The notes under the pieces are model-generated. The model worked only from the letters and a program-made list of their open reading frames with translations, did no database searches and was not told where the DNA came from. A stretch of 30,584 nt of DNA from an uncultured Oscillospiraceae bacterium (lineage in GTDB: Bacteria; Bacillota; Clostridia; Oscillospirales; Ruminococcaceae). Below, one piece after another: positions 15,815 through 24,517 of this stretch. The stretch covers positions 1-30,584 of the forward strand of contig URFD01000006.1 of the NCBI GenBank assembly GCA_900547015.1, given 5' to 3'. Position 1 is the stretch's first letter, and the number at the start of each line of letters is the position of its first letter. The position numbers and the translations under genes were made by a program.

Positions 15815-16036
15815 ATGACACTCGAAAAAGTAATTGCAATTCTGGCAGAATACAAGGAATGTGACCCGCAGGAAATCCATGAAAATTCCACCTTTGAGGA
15901 GCTGGAGATGGACAGCTTGGACACCGTTGACCTGATGATGACCTTCGAGGACGAATTCGGGGTTCAGCTGGAGATGAGCGAGGACATCAAAACAGTGGGA
16001 GATATTGCAAAGGCAATTCAGGCACAGCAGGAGTAG
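15815..16036 (+). CDS. acpP: Acyl carrier protein
   Basis: AcpP carries the growing acyl chain on a 4'-phosphopantetheine arm. The acidic 73-residue product has the attachment motif MDSLD with Ser34, and helices typical of ACP (LEMDSLDTVDLMMTFEDEFGVQL). AGGAGG at 15801-15806 lies 8 bases before the ATG. The longer open frame upstream is the shadow of fabH. The 136-base gap to fabK is the largest inside the operon and holds two hairpins. Confidence 0.97.
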   Translation: MTLEKVIAILAEYKECDPQEIHENSTFEELEMDSLDTVDLMMTFEDEFGVQLEMSEDIKTVGDIAKAIQAQQE

Positions 16037-16058
16037 TCGCTTCTCCCAAAGGAGGAGC

Positions 16059-16095
16059 TTTTCCGGGAGACGGGGCTTCTCCCTCTCCCGGAAAA
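16059..16095 (+). repeat. Strong hairpin between acpP and fabK
   Basis: TTTTCCGGGAGA (16059-16070) and TCTCCCGGAAAA (16084-16095) are perfect 12-bp arms with a 13-base loop. TCAGG follows instead of a T-run, so it is not a standard terminator. It may stabilise the 3' end of an acpP transcript or mark a processing site. Confidence 0.75.
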
Positions 16096-16114
16096 TCAGG
16101 CTGTACAAAAGCGA

Positions 16115-16133
16115 GGCGGCAAGGGTTGCCGTC
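16115..16133 (+). repeat. Second small hairpin between acpP and fabK
   Basis: GGCGGCAA (16115-16122) pairs with TTGCCGTC (16126-16133), one G-U pair, around a GGG loop. It lies 19 bases after the first hairpin and 39 bases before the fabK start. Confidence 0.55.
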
Positions 16134-16172
16134 TGGGTCTTGTGCAGCCATCAGGAAAGGAAGGATTCCACG

Positions 16173-17120
16173 ATGATAAAAACAAATCTTTGCGAGCTTT
16201 TGGGGATTCGCTATCCCATCTTTCAGGGAGGAATGGCATGGATTGCCGACGCTTCTCTGGCGGCGGCGGTCAGTAATGCCGGGGGCTTGGGCATTATTGC
16301 GGCGATGAATGCCGATGCTCAGTGGCTGCGGGAGGAAATCCGCAGGGCAAGAGAGCTGACCGACCGTCCCTTCGGCGTCAACATCATGCTGATGAGTCCC
16401 TTTGCGGACGAGGTGGCACAGGTGGTCATCGAGGAAAAAATTCCAATCGTGGTGACCGGAGCCGGAAATCCCGGCAAGTACATGAAGCGCTGGGTCGAGG
16501 CCGGAATCAAGGTGATTCCGGTTGTTGCATCGACAGCGATGGCAAAGCTGGTGGAGCGCAGCGGCGCCTTTGCTGTGATTGCTGAGGGCGGAGAGTCGGG
16601 CGGCCATGTGGGAGAGCTGACCACCATGACGCTGGTGCCGCAGGTGTGCGATGCGGTGAGCATCCCGGTTTTGGCGGCAGGTGGCATCGCAGACGGACGA
16701 GGCATTGCGGCGGCGCTGATGCTGGGAGCCTGCGGTGTGCAGTGCGGAACCAGATTTCTGGTGGCAAAGGAGTGTACGGTTCATCCGAACTATAAGCAGA
16801 AAATCCTCAAGGCCAAGGACATCGACACCATCACAACAGGAAAGCGGCTGGGACATCCGGTTCGTTGCCTGAAGAATCAGTTCAGCCGGGAGCTGCAAAG
16901 GCAGGAATATCAGCCGCAGGTCACCGACGAGGAGCTGGAAAAGATGGGCGCAGGAGCGCTGCGTCGGGCTGCTAAAGAGGGAGACGAAAAGAATGGCAGC
17001 TTTATGGCAGGTCAGTGTGCGGCGATGGTTCACACAGAGCAGACCGCACAGGAGATGATTGAGGAGATGTTCGCACAGGCAGAGCAGCTTTTACGCGGTG
17101 CTGACCGCTGGTGCCGATAG
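16173..17120 (+). CDS. fabK: Enoyl-ACP reductase II (FMN-dependent)
   Basis: FabK reduces trans-2-enoyl-ACP with NAD(P)H through FMN, the last step of each elongation cycle. The 315-residue TIM-barrel product is a nitronate monooxygenase-fold enzyme: GIRYPIFQGGMAWIAD at the N-terminus, the FabK loop AEGGESGGHVGELTTM with His145, and phosphate-binding AAGGIADGRG and LMLGACGVQCGTRF. It is unrelated to FabI, the triclosan-sensitive short-chain enzyme, and no FabI, FabL or FabV is in the window. AAAGGAAGG (16156-16164) precedes the ATG at 16173. fabD starts 9 bases after the stop. Confidence 0.95.
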   Translation: MIKTNLCELLGIRYPIFQGGMAWIADASLAAAVSNAGGLGIIAAMNADAQWLREEIRRARELTDRPFGVNIMLMSPFADEVAQVVIEEKIPIVVTGAGNPGKYMKRWVEAGIKVIPVVASTAMAKLVERSGAFAVIAEGGESGGHVGELTTMTLVPQVCDAVSIPVLAAGGIADGRGIAAALMLGACGVQCGTRFLVAKECTVHPNYKQKILKAKDIDTITTGKRLGHPVRCLKNQFSRELQRQEYQPQVTDEELEKMGAGALRRAAKEGDEKNGSFMAGQCAAMVHTEQTAQEMIEEMFAQAEQLLRGADRWCR

Positions 17121-17129
17121 GAGAAGAGG

Positions 17130-18056
17130 ATGGGAAAGACAGCGTTTTTATTTGCCGGACAGGGAGCGCAGTACCCCGGAATGGGGCGGTCGCTTCAGGA
17201 AAACTCGGAGGCGGCTTCGGCGGTGTTTGCCGCGGCGGATGCCGTCCGTCCGGGAACCTCCGAGCAGTGCTTCTGCGGAAGTACACAGGAGCTTGCCTGT
17301 ACTGCCAACACCCAGCCTTGTGTATTTTGTGTGGATTTGGCGGCAGCACGCGCTTTGGAGGAGGCCGGAATCCATGCAGATGCGGTGGCAGGCTTCTCGC
17401 TGGGAGAGGTTGCCGCACTGACTTTTGCCGGTGTCTTTGCAGACGAGGACGGTTTTTCGTTTGTCTGCCGCAGAGCGCAGGCGATGGACTGCGCCGCTCG
17501 AAGCAATCCATCGGGGATGGCAGCGGTGCTGAAATTGGAAAACGAGACGGTGGAGCAGCTTTGCCGGGAGTTTGAGCAGGTGTATCCGGTCAACTATAAT
17601 TGTCCGGGTCAGCTGACGATAGCGGCACAGCGCTCACAGCTGGCGGCATTTTGCAAGCGGGTTCAGGAGGCTGGCGGCAGAGCGGTGGAGCTTGCGGTCA
17701 GCGGAGGCTTTCACTCCCCGTTTATGAACTCGGCGGCGCAGGAGCTTGCGAAGGAGCTGGAACACTGCCAAATCCAACCGTGTCGGATTTCCGTGTATGC
17801 GAACCGCACCGCCCTGCCGTATCCTTCCCGACCCGAGGAGGTTCGACAGCTGATTGCACAGCAGGTCAATCACCCGGTTTGCTGGGAGCAGACCATCCGC
17901 CAAATGATCGAGGATGGATTTACCACCATGATTGAGGTCGGGCCGGGAAAAACGCTCAGCGGTCTGGTGAAAAAAATCAGCCGCACCGTCCGCGTTTTCC
18001 ATGTCGAAGACATTCAGGGAGTGCAAGAGGTGCGAACAGCACAGGAGGAAGAATAG
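17130..18056 (+). CDS. fabD: Malonyl-CoA:ACP transacylase
   Basis: FabD moves malonyl from CoA to AcpP, linking acetyl-CoA carboxylase to chain elongation. The 308-residue product has the oxyanion motif FAGQGAQYPGMG, nucleophile Ser90 in GFSLGE, Arg115 region (CRRAQAM) and catalytic His195 in GGFHSPFM, then GPGKTLSGLVKKI at the C-terminus. Its TAG stop abuts the fabG ATG with no gap, which suggests translational coupling; the fabG ribosome site (AGGAGG) lies inside fabD. Confidence 0.97.
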   Translation: MGKTAFLFAGQGAQYPGMGRSLQENSEAASAVFAAADAVRPGTSEQCFCGSTQELACTANTQPCVFCVDLAAARALEEAGIHADAVAGFSLGEVAALTFAGVFADEDGFSFVCRRAQAMDCAARSNPSGMAAVLKLENETVEQLCREFEQVYPVNYNCPGQLTIAAQRSQLAAFCKRVQEAGGRAVELAVSGGFHSPFMNSAAQELAKELEHCQIQPCRISVYANRTALPYPSRPEEVRQLIAQQVNHPVCWEQTIRQMIEDGFTTMIEVGPGKTLSGLVKKISRTVRVFHVEDIQGVQEVRTAQEEE

Positions 18057-18797
18057 ATGGAAGCAAGAAGAACAGCGCTGGTGACGGGAGGCTCCCGCGG
18101 AATCGGCCGTGCAATCGCGGTGCGGCTGGCACAGGAGGGCTGTGATGTTGCCATTGTTTATGCGGGCAACGAGCAGGCGGCACAGCAGACCGCCCAAATG
18201 GTGGAGGAGTGCGGCGGCCGCAGTCTGTGTCTGCGGTGCGATGTAGCCGACCCCGAGCAGAGCCGAAGGGCAGTAGAGCAGGTTTTGGAGACCTTTGGCG
18301 GAATCGATATTCTGGTCAACAATGCCGGTATCGTTCGGGATTCTCTGGTTGTCTCCATGATAGAGGAGGAGTTTGAGCAGGTGGTTCGAACCAACCTCAA
18401 CGGTGCGTTCTATATGATTAAAAATACCTGCCGTCAGTTTATCCGCCGTCGGTCGGGGCGCATCATCAACATCAGCTCCGTCTCCGGCATCATGGGAAAT
18501 GCCGGTCAGGCAAACTATGCCGCGGCAAAAGCAGGGCTGATTGGCCTGACGAAGTCGGTGGCAAAGGAGCTGGCAGGGCGAAACATCACCTGCAACGCAC
18601 TGGCGCCGGGCTTTATCCGCACCGATATGACCGAGGCCATGCCGGAAAAAATCTTGGCTGGGGTGCAGGAGCAGATTCCCTGCCGCAGGATGGGCACTCC
18701 GGAGGAGATTGCCGCCGTCGTCGCCTTTTTGGCAGGAGAGCAGGCAGGCTACATCACCGGTCAGGTGCTGTGCGTGGATGGCGGACTGAGTATGTAA
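18057..18797 (+). CDS. fabG: 3-oxoacyl-ACP reductase
   Basis: FabG is the NADPH-dependent short-chain dehydrogenase that reduces 3-oxoacyl-ACP. The 246-residue product has the nucleotide motif GGSRGIG (11-17), NNAG (88-91), Asn113, and catalytic Ser141, Tyr154 and Lys158 in the typical SSVSGIMGNAGQANYAAAKAG context. The C-terminus GYITGQVLCVDGGLSM is standard for FabG. It sits between fabD and fabF, which makes FabG far more likely than another short-chain dehydrogenase. Confidence 0.97.
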   Translation: MEARRTALVTGGSRGIGRAIAVRLAQEGCDVAIVYAGNEQAAQQTAQMVEECGGRSLCLRCDVADPEQSRRAVEQVLETFGGIDILVNNAGIVRDSLVVSMIEEEFEQVVRTNLNGAFYMIKNTCRQFIRRRSGRIINISSVSGIMGNAGQANYAAAKAGLIGLTKSVAKELAGRNITCNALAPGFIRTDMTEAMPEKILAGVQEQIPCRRMGTPEEIAAVVAFLAGEQAGYITGQVLCVDGGLSM

Positions 18798-18836
18798 TCA
18801 GAGCAAAGACCTCATTTCAGGGAGGATGCAGACAAG

Positions 18837-20078
18837 ATGAAAAGAGTAGCAGTGACCGGCTTGGGTGTTGTGTCTCCGGTCGGCAATGAAATCGAACCGT
18901 TTTGGGAGAACCTGACCCATGGCGTGTGCGGCATCGAGCGGATTACCCGCTTCGATACCGAACAGCAGAAGGTGAAGGTAGCCGCGCAGGTCAAGGACTT
19001 TGACCCTCTGCGCTGGATGGAAAAGTCGCAGGTTCGCAAGACCGACCTGTTTGCGCAGTTTGCGCTGGCGGCGGCTGTGCAGGCGATGGAGGATTCGGGC
19101 TTGCAGTCCGGGCAGAATATCGCGGCTGAACGGCTGGGAGTCTATGTCGGCTCCGGCACCGGCGGCATTACGACCATCACAGAACAATGTGAAAAATATT
19201 TTCAGAGCGGGCCCAGACACGTCTCGCCGTTTATGATTCCGATGATGATTGGCAATATCGCTTCGGGCAGTATTGCCATCCGCTTTGATGCACAGGGGGT
19301 CAATCTGCCGATTGTTACAGCTTGTGCCACCTCGACCCATGCACTGGGAGAAGCGTTTCGTGCCATTCGCCACGGCTATGCCGATGCCATTATTGCAGGC
19401 GGCGCCGAGGCGGCAATCGACCCGATCAGCGTGGCAGGCTTTGCGAACTGCAAGGCGCTGACCACCTGCGAGGACCCACAGACAGCGTGTACTCCGTTCG
19501 ACAAGCGGCGTAGCGGATTCGTGATGGGTGAGGGTGCCGGGATTCTGGTTCTGGAGGAATATGAGCACGCGGTCTCCCGCGGGGCGCACATCTATGCCGA
19601 GCTGGTGGGATACGGCAATACCTGCGATGCACACCACATCACAGCACCACATCCGGAGGCAATCGGGGCTGCCCGTGCCATCCGTCTGGCGCTGGAGGAG
19701 GCCGGTGTCACCCATCCGGAGCAGGAGATCATCTATATCAATGCCCACGGCACCAGCACACCGCTCAACGACAAGGCGGAGACGCTTGCCATCAAAAAGG
19801 CGCTGGGAGCGGCGGCACAGCAGGCCTATATCAGCTCGACCAAATCGATGACCGGACATATGCTGGGAGCGGCAGGAGCGGTCGAAGCGATTGCATCGGT
19901 GCTGACCTTGTGTACCGGGACGATTGCACCGACCATCCACTACGAGCAGCCGGACGAGGACTGCGATTTAAACTATGTGCCAAACAAGGCAGTGAAGGCC
20001 GAGGTCACGCTGGCGCTGTCCGATTCTCTGGGCTTTGGCGGACACAACGGCTGTCTGGCATTTCGCAGAGCAGAGTGA
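18837..20078 (+). CDS. fabF: 3-oxoacyl-ACP synthase II
   Basis: FabF elongates acyl-ACP with malonyl-ACP. The 413-residue product has the ketosynthase triad Cys163 (VTACATSTHA), His304 (INAHGTSTPLND) and His341 (KSMTGHMLGAAG) plus Lys336. No FabB paralogue is seen, so FabF probably does all elongation here. GGGAGG at 18820-18825 precedes the ATG. accB follows after 18 bases, the start of the carboxylase part of the operon. Confidence 0.97.
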   Translation: MKRVAVTGLGVVSPVGNEIEPFWENLTHGVCGIERITRFDTEQQKVKVAAQVKDFDPLRWMEKSQVRKTDLFAQFALAAAVQAMEDSGLQSGQNIAAERLGVYVGSGTGGITTITEQCEKYFQSGPRHVSPFMIPMMIGNIASGSIAIRFDAQGVNLPIVTACATSTHALGEAFRAIRHGYADAIIAGGAEAAIDPISVAGFANCKALTTCEDPQTACTPFDKRRSGFVMGEGAGILVLEEYEHAVSRGAHIYAELVGYGNTCDAHHITAPHPEAIGAARAIRLALEEAGVTHPEQEIIYINAHGTSTPLNDKAETLAIKKALGAAAQQAYISSTKSMTGHMLGAAGAVEAIASVLTLCTGTIAPTIHYEQPDEDCDLNYVPNKAVKAEVTLALSDSLGFGGHNGCLAFRRAE

Positions 20079-20096
20079 TGAGGAGGAACCATCAGG

Positions 20097-20543
<447 letters not shown>

Positions 20544-20558
20544 GAGGGAAGGCTTGGG

Positions 20559-21026
20559 ATGACACAGGAAGAAATCAAGAAAATCCTGCCTCATCGGGAC
20601 AAGATGCTGCTGGTGGACGAGGCAGAAATCTGCACCGACAGTCTGGATGAGCAGGGCAATCCAACCAAATGTACCGGCTCCTACACCATCACCGGGGAGG
20701 AATGGTTCCTGCAGGGACATTTCCCGGGAAATCCGGTGGTGCCCGGCGTTGTGCTGTGCGAGATGATGGCGCAGACCTGCTGTGTTCTGCTGGCGGAAAA
20801 GGCAAAGGGCGAGCAGATTACACCATATTTTACCAGTTTGGACAAGGTGAAGTTTCGGGGCAAGGTGCGTCCGCAGGACCGTCTGGAAATTGAGTGTGAG
20901 TTGGTAAAGGTTCGGGAACCGTTTTATTTTGCAAAGGGCAAAGGCAGCGTCGGCGGCAAGCTGTGCGTCAGCGCAGAATTTTCCTTTGCCTGTATGCGGG
21001 AAGCATCAGCATCAGCCCGCTTCTAA
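20559..21026 (+). CDS. fabZ: 3-hydroxyacyl-ACP dehydratase
   Basis: FabZ dehydrates 3-hydroxyacyl-ACP to trans-2-enoyl-ACP, the FabK substrate. The 155-residue hot-dog fold product has ILPHRDKMLLVD near the start, catalytic His54 in GHFPGNPVVPGV and Glu68 in LCEMMAQ. There is no FabA or FabM here, so how unsaturated fatty acids are made is not shown. It sits between accB and accC, the normal place in this operon type. Confidence 0.96.
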   Translation: MTQEEIKKILPHRDKMLLVDEAEICTDSLDEQGNPTKCTGSYTITGEEWFLQGHFPGNPVVPGVVLCEMMAQTCCVLLAEKAKGEQITPYFTSLDKVKFRGKVRPQDRLEIECELVKVREPFYFAKGKGSVGGKLCVSAEFSFACMREASASARF

Positions 21027-21043
21027 AAGAGGGGAGAAGTACC

Positions 21044-22426
21044 ATGTTTTCAAAAATCCTGATTGCTAACCGCGGTGAGATTGCGGTGCGCATCATCCGC
21101 GCCTGCAAGGAGATGGGGATTGCCACGGTGGCTGTTTTTTCGGAGGCGGACCGGGATGCCCTGCACGTCAGCTTGGCGGACGAAAGCTACTGCATCGGCC
21201 CGGCGCCGGTGGGAGAAAGCTACCTGAATATGGCGGCTGTCATCTCTGCTGCGGTCTGCTCCGGAGCGCAGGCCATCCATCCGGGCTATGGGCTGCTTTC
21301 GGAAAACGCCCGTTTTGCGGCGCTGTGCGAGGAGTGCAGCATCACCTTTATCGGGCCTCGGGCCGAAACGATTGCCAAGGCGGGAGATAAGGACGCGGCA
21401 AGAAAAACGATGCGGGCTGCCGGTGTTCCGGTGATTCCCGGCTGTGATGTGGTAGCGGATTTTGCGGATGCCAGAAAACAGGCGCAGAAGATTGGCTTCC
21501 CTCTGCTGATTAAGGCGCGGGCGGGCGGCGGCGGACGGGGAATCCGTCTGGTGCATCAGATGGATGAGCTGGAAACGGCCTATCAAAATGCCTCCCGAGA
21601 GGCGCAGAGTGCCTTTGGGGACGGCGGTGTCTATCTGGAAAAGTATCTGTACCCGGCAAAGCACATCGAGATGCAGGTGCTGTGCGACGACTTTGGAGCG
21701 GTGGTCTGTCTGGGAGAGCGGGAATGTTCCATCCAGCGGAAAAACCAGAAGCTCATCGAGGAATGTCCTTCCAGCAGAATGGACGAGCAAACCCGCCAGC
21801 GCATGATGAAGGCGGCGGAAACAGCAGCCAGAGCGGTGGGCTACCGAAATGCCGGAACGGTGGAATTTCTGCTCGACCGCGATGGGAACTTCTACTTCAT
21901 GGAGATGAACACCCGCCTTCAGGTGGAGCACACCGTCACCGAGATGGTGACCGGCTTCGATTTGGTCAAGTGGCAGATTCGGATTGCCGCAGGTCAGCCG
22001 CTGGGCTTTGAGCAGAAGGATGTTCATTTGGACGGTCATGCCATCGAGTGCCGCATCAATGCAGAGGACCCGGAGCACGACTTTCGGCCCAGCTGCGGCA
22101 GAGTGACCCTGCTGCACGTTCCGGGAGGGCCGTGGGTGCGATTTGATACGGCGCTGTATCAGGATTATTTTGTGCCGCCGTACTACGATTCGATGGTCGG
22201 CAAGCTGGTGGTCTATGCCAAGACCCGCGAGGAAGCCATCCGCAAGCTGCAAGCGGCGCTGTGTGAGCTGGTGATTGAGGGGATTTCCCACAACAGCGGA
22301 CTGCACATGGAGCTGCTGGAGGTTCCGGCCTTCCGGGAGGGCGACTACTATACCGACTTTATGAATCTGAGAAAGGGAGGAAGGTCCGATGCTGTCCCGA
22401 AAGCTGTTTCAGAAACCAAGGAATGA
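21044..22426 (+). CDS. accC: Acetyl-CoA carboxylase biotin carboxylase subunit
   Basis: AccC uses ATP and bicarbonate to carboxylate biotin on AccB. The 460-residue product has the typical N-terminus FSKILIANRGEIAVRI, the ATP-grasp glycine loop KARAGGGGRGIR, the catalytic region EMNTRLQVEHTVTE, and the C-terminal barrel with YYDSMVGKLVVYA. ATG at 21044 follows GGGGAGAAG; the longer frame upstream overlaps fabZ. Its 3' end overlaps accD by 38 bases. Confidence 0.97.
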   Translation: MFSKILIANRGEIAVRIIRACKEMGIATVAVFSEADRDALHVSLADESYCIGPAPVGESYLNMAAVISAAVCSGAQAIHPGYGLLSENARFAALCEECSITFIGPRAETIAKAGDKDAARKTMRAAGVPVIPGCDVVADFADARKQAQKIGFPLLIKARAGGGGRGIRLVHQMDELETAYQNASREAQSAFGDGGVYLEKYLYPAKHIEMQVLCDDFGAVVCLGERECSIQRKNQKLIEECPSSRMDEQTRQRMMKAAETAARAVGYRNAGTVEFLLDRDGNFYFMEMNTRLQVEHTVTEMVTGFDLVKWQIRIAAGQPLGFEQKDVHLDGHAIECRINAEDPEHDFRPSCGRVTLLHVPGGPWVRFDTALYQDYFVPPYYDSMVGKLVVYAKTREEAIRKLQAALCELVIEGISHNSGLHMELLEVPAFREGDYYTDFMNLRKGGRSDAVPKAVSETKE

Positions 22427-23288
22427 TTTGGAGCAATATGAACGCGCCCTCAAGGAACCCGACCCTGCGGTGCCGGACGAGATGTGCCTGTCCTGCCCGC
22501 AGTGCCGCAGCATTCTGTTTGTCAGCGAGCTGAGCGAACAGCTGGGTGTTTGCCCGAAATGCGGGCATCTGTTCCGCATGAACGCACGACAGCGTATCGG
22601 CATGATTGCCGACGAGGGGAGCTTTCTTGAGCATGACAGCAGTTTGCACGCCCACAATGCGCTGGATTTCCCCGGGTATGACAGCAAGCTGCACCATGCG
22701 GCTCTGGCAAGCAAGGAGCAGGAGGGCGTTATCTGCGGCGAGTGTACGATTGGCGGCTTTGTCTGCTGTCTGTTTGTGATGGAGCCGAACTTTATGATGG
22801 GCTCGATGGGCTCGGCGGTTGGAGAGAAAATCACACGGCTGTTTGAGTTTGCCACGGAACAGCATCTGCCGGTGGTGGGCTACACCGTTTCGGGAGGGGC
22901 ACGGATGCAGGAGGGGATTCTGTCGCTGATGCAGATGGCAAAGACCAGCGGAGCGGTCAAGCGCCACAGCGACGCAGGCAACCTGTATCTTACCGTGCTG
23001 ACCGACCCGACCACCGGAGGGGTGTCTGCCAGCTTTGCGATGGAGGGTGACATCATCCTTGCGGAGCCGGGTGCCCTGATTGGGTTTGCAGGGCCGCGCG
23101 TCATCGAGCAGACCATCCGTCAGCGGCTTCCGGAGGGATTTCAGCGGGCGGAGTTCCTGCTGGAAAAGGGCTTTGTGGACGATATTGTTGGTCGGCAGGA
23201 GCAGAAGGAATATATGACCCAGTTGCTGCGGCTGCACCAAACTCCGTCCGACCAGACGAAAGGGGGAGTCTCCGATAGAAGCATATAA
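22389..23288 (+). CDS. accD: Acetyl-CoA carboxylase carboxyltransferase beta subunit
   Basis: AccD forms the carboxyltransferase with AccA and moves CO2 from biotin to acetyl-CoA. The 299-residue product has the N-terminal four-cysteine zinc ribbon (CPQC ... CPKCGH, about residues 35-57) typical of AccD, and the crotonase-fold core with GFVCCLFVMEPNFMMGSMGSAVGEKI, SGGARMQEG and TDPTTGGVSASFAM. Its start lies inside accC (38-base overlap) behind AAGGGAGGAAGG (22373-22384), and its end overlaps the probable accA start, so accC, accD and accA are likely translated in a coupled way at matched levels. Confidence 0.97.
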   Translation: MLSRKLFQKPRNDLEQYERALKEPDPAVPDEMCLSCPQCRSILFVSELSEQLGVCPKCGHLFRMNARQRIGMIADEGSFLEHDSSLHAHNALDFPGYDSKLHHAALASKEQEGVICGECTIGGFVCCLFVMEPNFMMGSMGSAVGEKITRLFEFATEQHLPVVGYTVSGGARMQEGILSLMQMAKTSGAVKRHSDAGNLYLTVLTDPTTGGVSASFAMEGDIILAEPGALIGFAGPRVIEQTIRQRLPEGFQRAEFLLEKGFVDDIVGRQEQKEYMTQLLRLHQTPSDQTKGGVSDRSI

Positions 23289-24066
23289 AAGGGTGGAGGC
23301 TGCCCGAGCCAAAGGCCGTCCAAGCGGCCGGGACTATGTGGACAACATCATCGATGGATTTTTGGAGCTGCACGGCGACCGTCGCTTTGGGGACGACGGA
23401 GCGGTTGTGGCAGGTGTTGGGTGGCTGCGGGATATGCCGGTGACGGTCATCGCAATCGACCGCGGCAGAGATACCAAGGAAAAGCTGCGCCGAAATTTTG
23501 GCTGTGCCCACCCGGAAGGCTACCGCAAGGCCCTGCGCCAGATGCACCTCGCGGAAAAGTTTCATCGGCCGGTCATCTGCTTTGTGGACACCGCAGGCGC
23601 ATACTGCGGCATCGAAGCGGAGGAGCGGGGACAGGCGCAGGCGATTGCGGAAAATCTGATGGAGATGATGACCCTGCAGGTGCCGATTATCACGGTGATG
23701 ATTGGAGAAGGCGGCAGCGGCGGTGCGCTGGGACTGGCTGTAGCGGACGAGGTCTGGATGCTGGAGAATGCGGTCTATTCGGTCATCTCGCCGGAGGGCT
23801 GTGCCAGCATCCTTTGGAAGGATGCCGGACGCACCAAGGAAGCCGCTGAGTGCCTGCACCTGACGGCAGAGGAGCTGCTGCGGCTGGGCGTGGTGGAGCG
23901 TGCCATCCGCGAGCCGAAGGACTATCGCGATTGGGGACGGCTGTACCAGCGCTTGCAGCGGGATTTGTACAGTGCGCTGTCTCAGGGAAAGCGGCTGTCC
24001 GGTCAGGAGCTGGCCCAGCGCCGCTACCGCAGATTTCGCCGAATGGGCGCCGCTCTGGAGGAATAG
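23275..24066 (+). CDS. accA: Acetyl-CoA carboxylase carboxyltransferase alpha subunit
   Basis: AccA pairs with AccD in the carboxyltransferase. The product has GRPSGRDYVDNIIDGFLELHGDRRFGDDGA, RNFGCAHPEGYRKALR, DTAGAYCGIEAEERGQ and GEGGSGGALGLAVAD, all AccA hallmarks, and is the short form (about 257-263 residues) seen in streptococci and many Clostridia. The first canonical start in frame is GTG at 23293, but it has no ribosome site. ATA at 23275 sits 7 bases after AGGGGGA and its frame adds IEAYKR, which continues the family N-terminal pattern. I annotate 23275 as the likely true start; the conservative call is 23293. It is the last gene of the operon. Confidence 0.93.
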   Translation: MEAYKRVEAARAKGRPSGRDYVDNIIDGFLELHGDRRFGDDGAVVAGVGWLRDMPVTVIAIDRGRDTKEKLRRNFGCAHPEGYRKALRQMHLAEKFHRPVICFVDTAGAYCGIEAEERGQAQAIAENLMEMMTLQVPIITVMIGEGGSGGALGLAVADEVWMLENAVYSVISPEGCASILWKDAGRTKEAAECLHLTAEELLRLGVVERAIREPKDYRDWGRLYQRLQRDLYSALSQGKRLSGQELAQRRYRRFRRMGAALEE

Positions 24067-24084
24067 GCTCGGGATTCCGGGCAT

Positions 24085-24118
24085 AAAAAAAGTTCCCTTA
24101 CCAAAGGGAACTTTTTTT
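24085..24118. terminator. Bidirectional terminator between fab/acc operon and minus-strand genes
   Basis: Seven A and GTTCCCTT (24085-24099) pair with AAGGGAAC and seven T (24104-24118). The A/T tails make it functional in both directions. It ends the fab/acc operon and, on the minus strand, the small gene that stops at 24126. Confidence 0.93.
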
Positions 24119-24125
24119 GCAAGCT

Positions 24126-24407
24126 TTACTTTTTCGAGTAGCGCTCCATCCAGATGTCGGCGATGGACAGCGCTTCGTACAGGCCGCCGCGTTCAGCCTT
24201 GTTGAGAATCCGATCCTTGAGCGGCAGACTTTCATCGGTGGAAATCAGCTGGACCACGACCTTGTCAGCGGTGCTGATGCCGTTTTGTTCCTGCTGACTT
24301 TTAATCTGAAGGTGGGCAACGCAGCGGTCCCCCATACTGCCGTAATACAAGGTCTGTCCGCTGCGAACTAATGGTCTTCCTTTATACATCAAAAATTCCT
24401 GTGTCAT
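24126..24407 (-). CDS. Small conserved-type protein of unknown function
   Basis: The 93-residue product is soluble, with no signal peptide or membrane segment. It begins MTQEFLMYKGRPLVRSG with a likely beta-rich N-terminal half (YYGSMGDRCVAHLQI) and ends in a helical part (KAERGGLYEALSIADIWMERYSKK). AAGGGAG lies about 10 bases before its start, and the shared terminator follows its stop, so it is a real gene. I recall similar unnamed proteins in Clostridia, but know no function. A terminator lies between it and ireB and no convincing promoter is seen in the 110-base gap. Confidence 0.8.
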   Translation of the reverse strand: MTQEFLMYKGRPLVRSGQTLYYGSMGDRCVAHLQIKSQQEQNGISTADKVVVQLISTDESLPLKDRILNKAERGGLYEALSIADIWMERYSKK

Positions 24408-24453
24408 GGCAAAAACTCCCTTCTAAGCATCCGGAGCAAAGAGCAGACCGGAC

Positions 24454-24483
24454 AAAAAAGCGGATAGCCCGCCGGCTATCCGC
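24454..24483 (-). terminator. Terminator after ireB
   Basis: A perfect 10-bp stem, GCGGATAGCC (24460-24469) with GGCTATCCGC (24474-24483), CGCC loop. On the minus strand it is followed by TTTTTT, so it ends ireB transcription. Confidence 0.92.
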
Positions 24484-24517
24484 ACTATTTTTTACAGACC
24501 GAAATGCCAGTTTCCCC

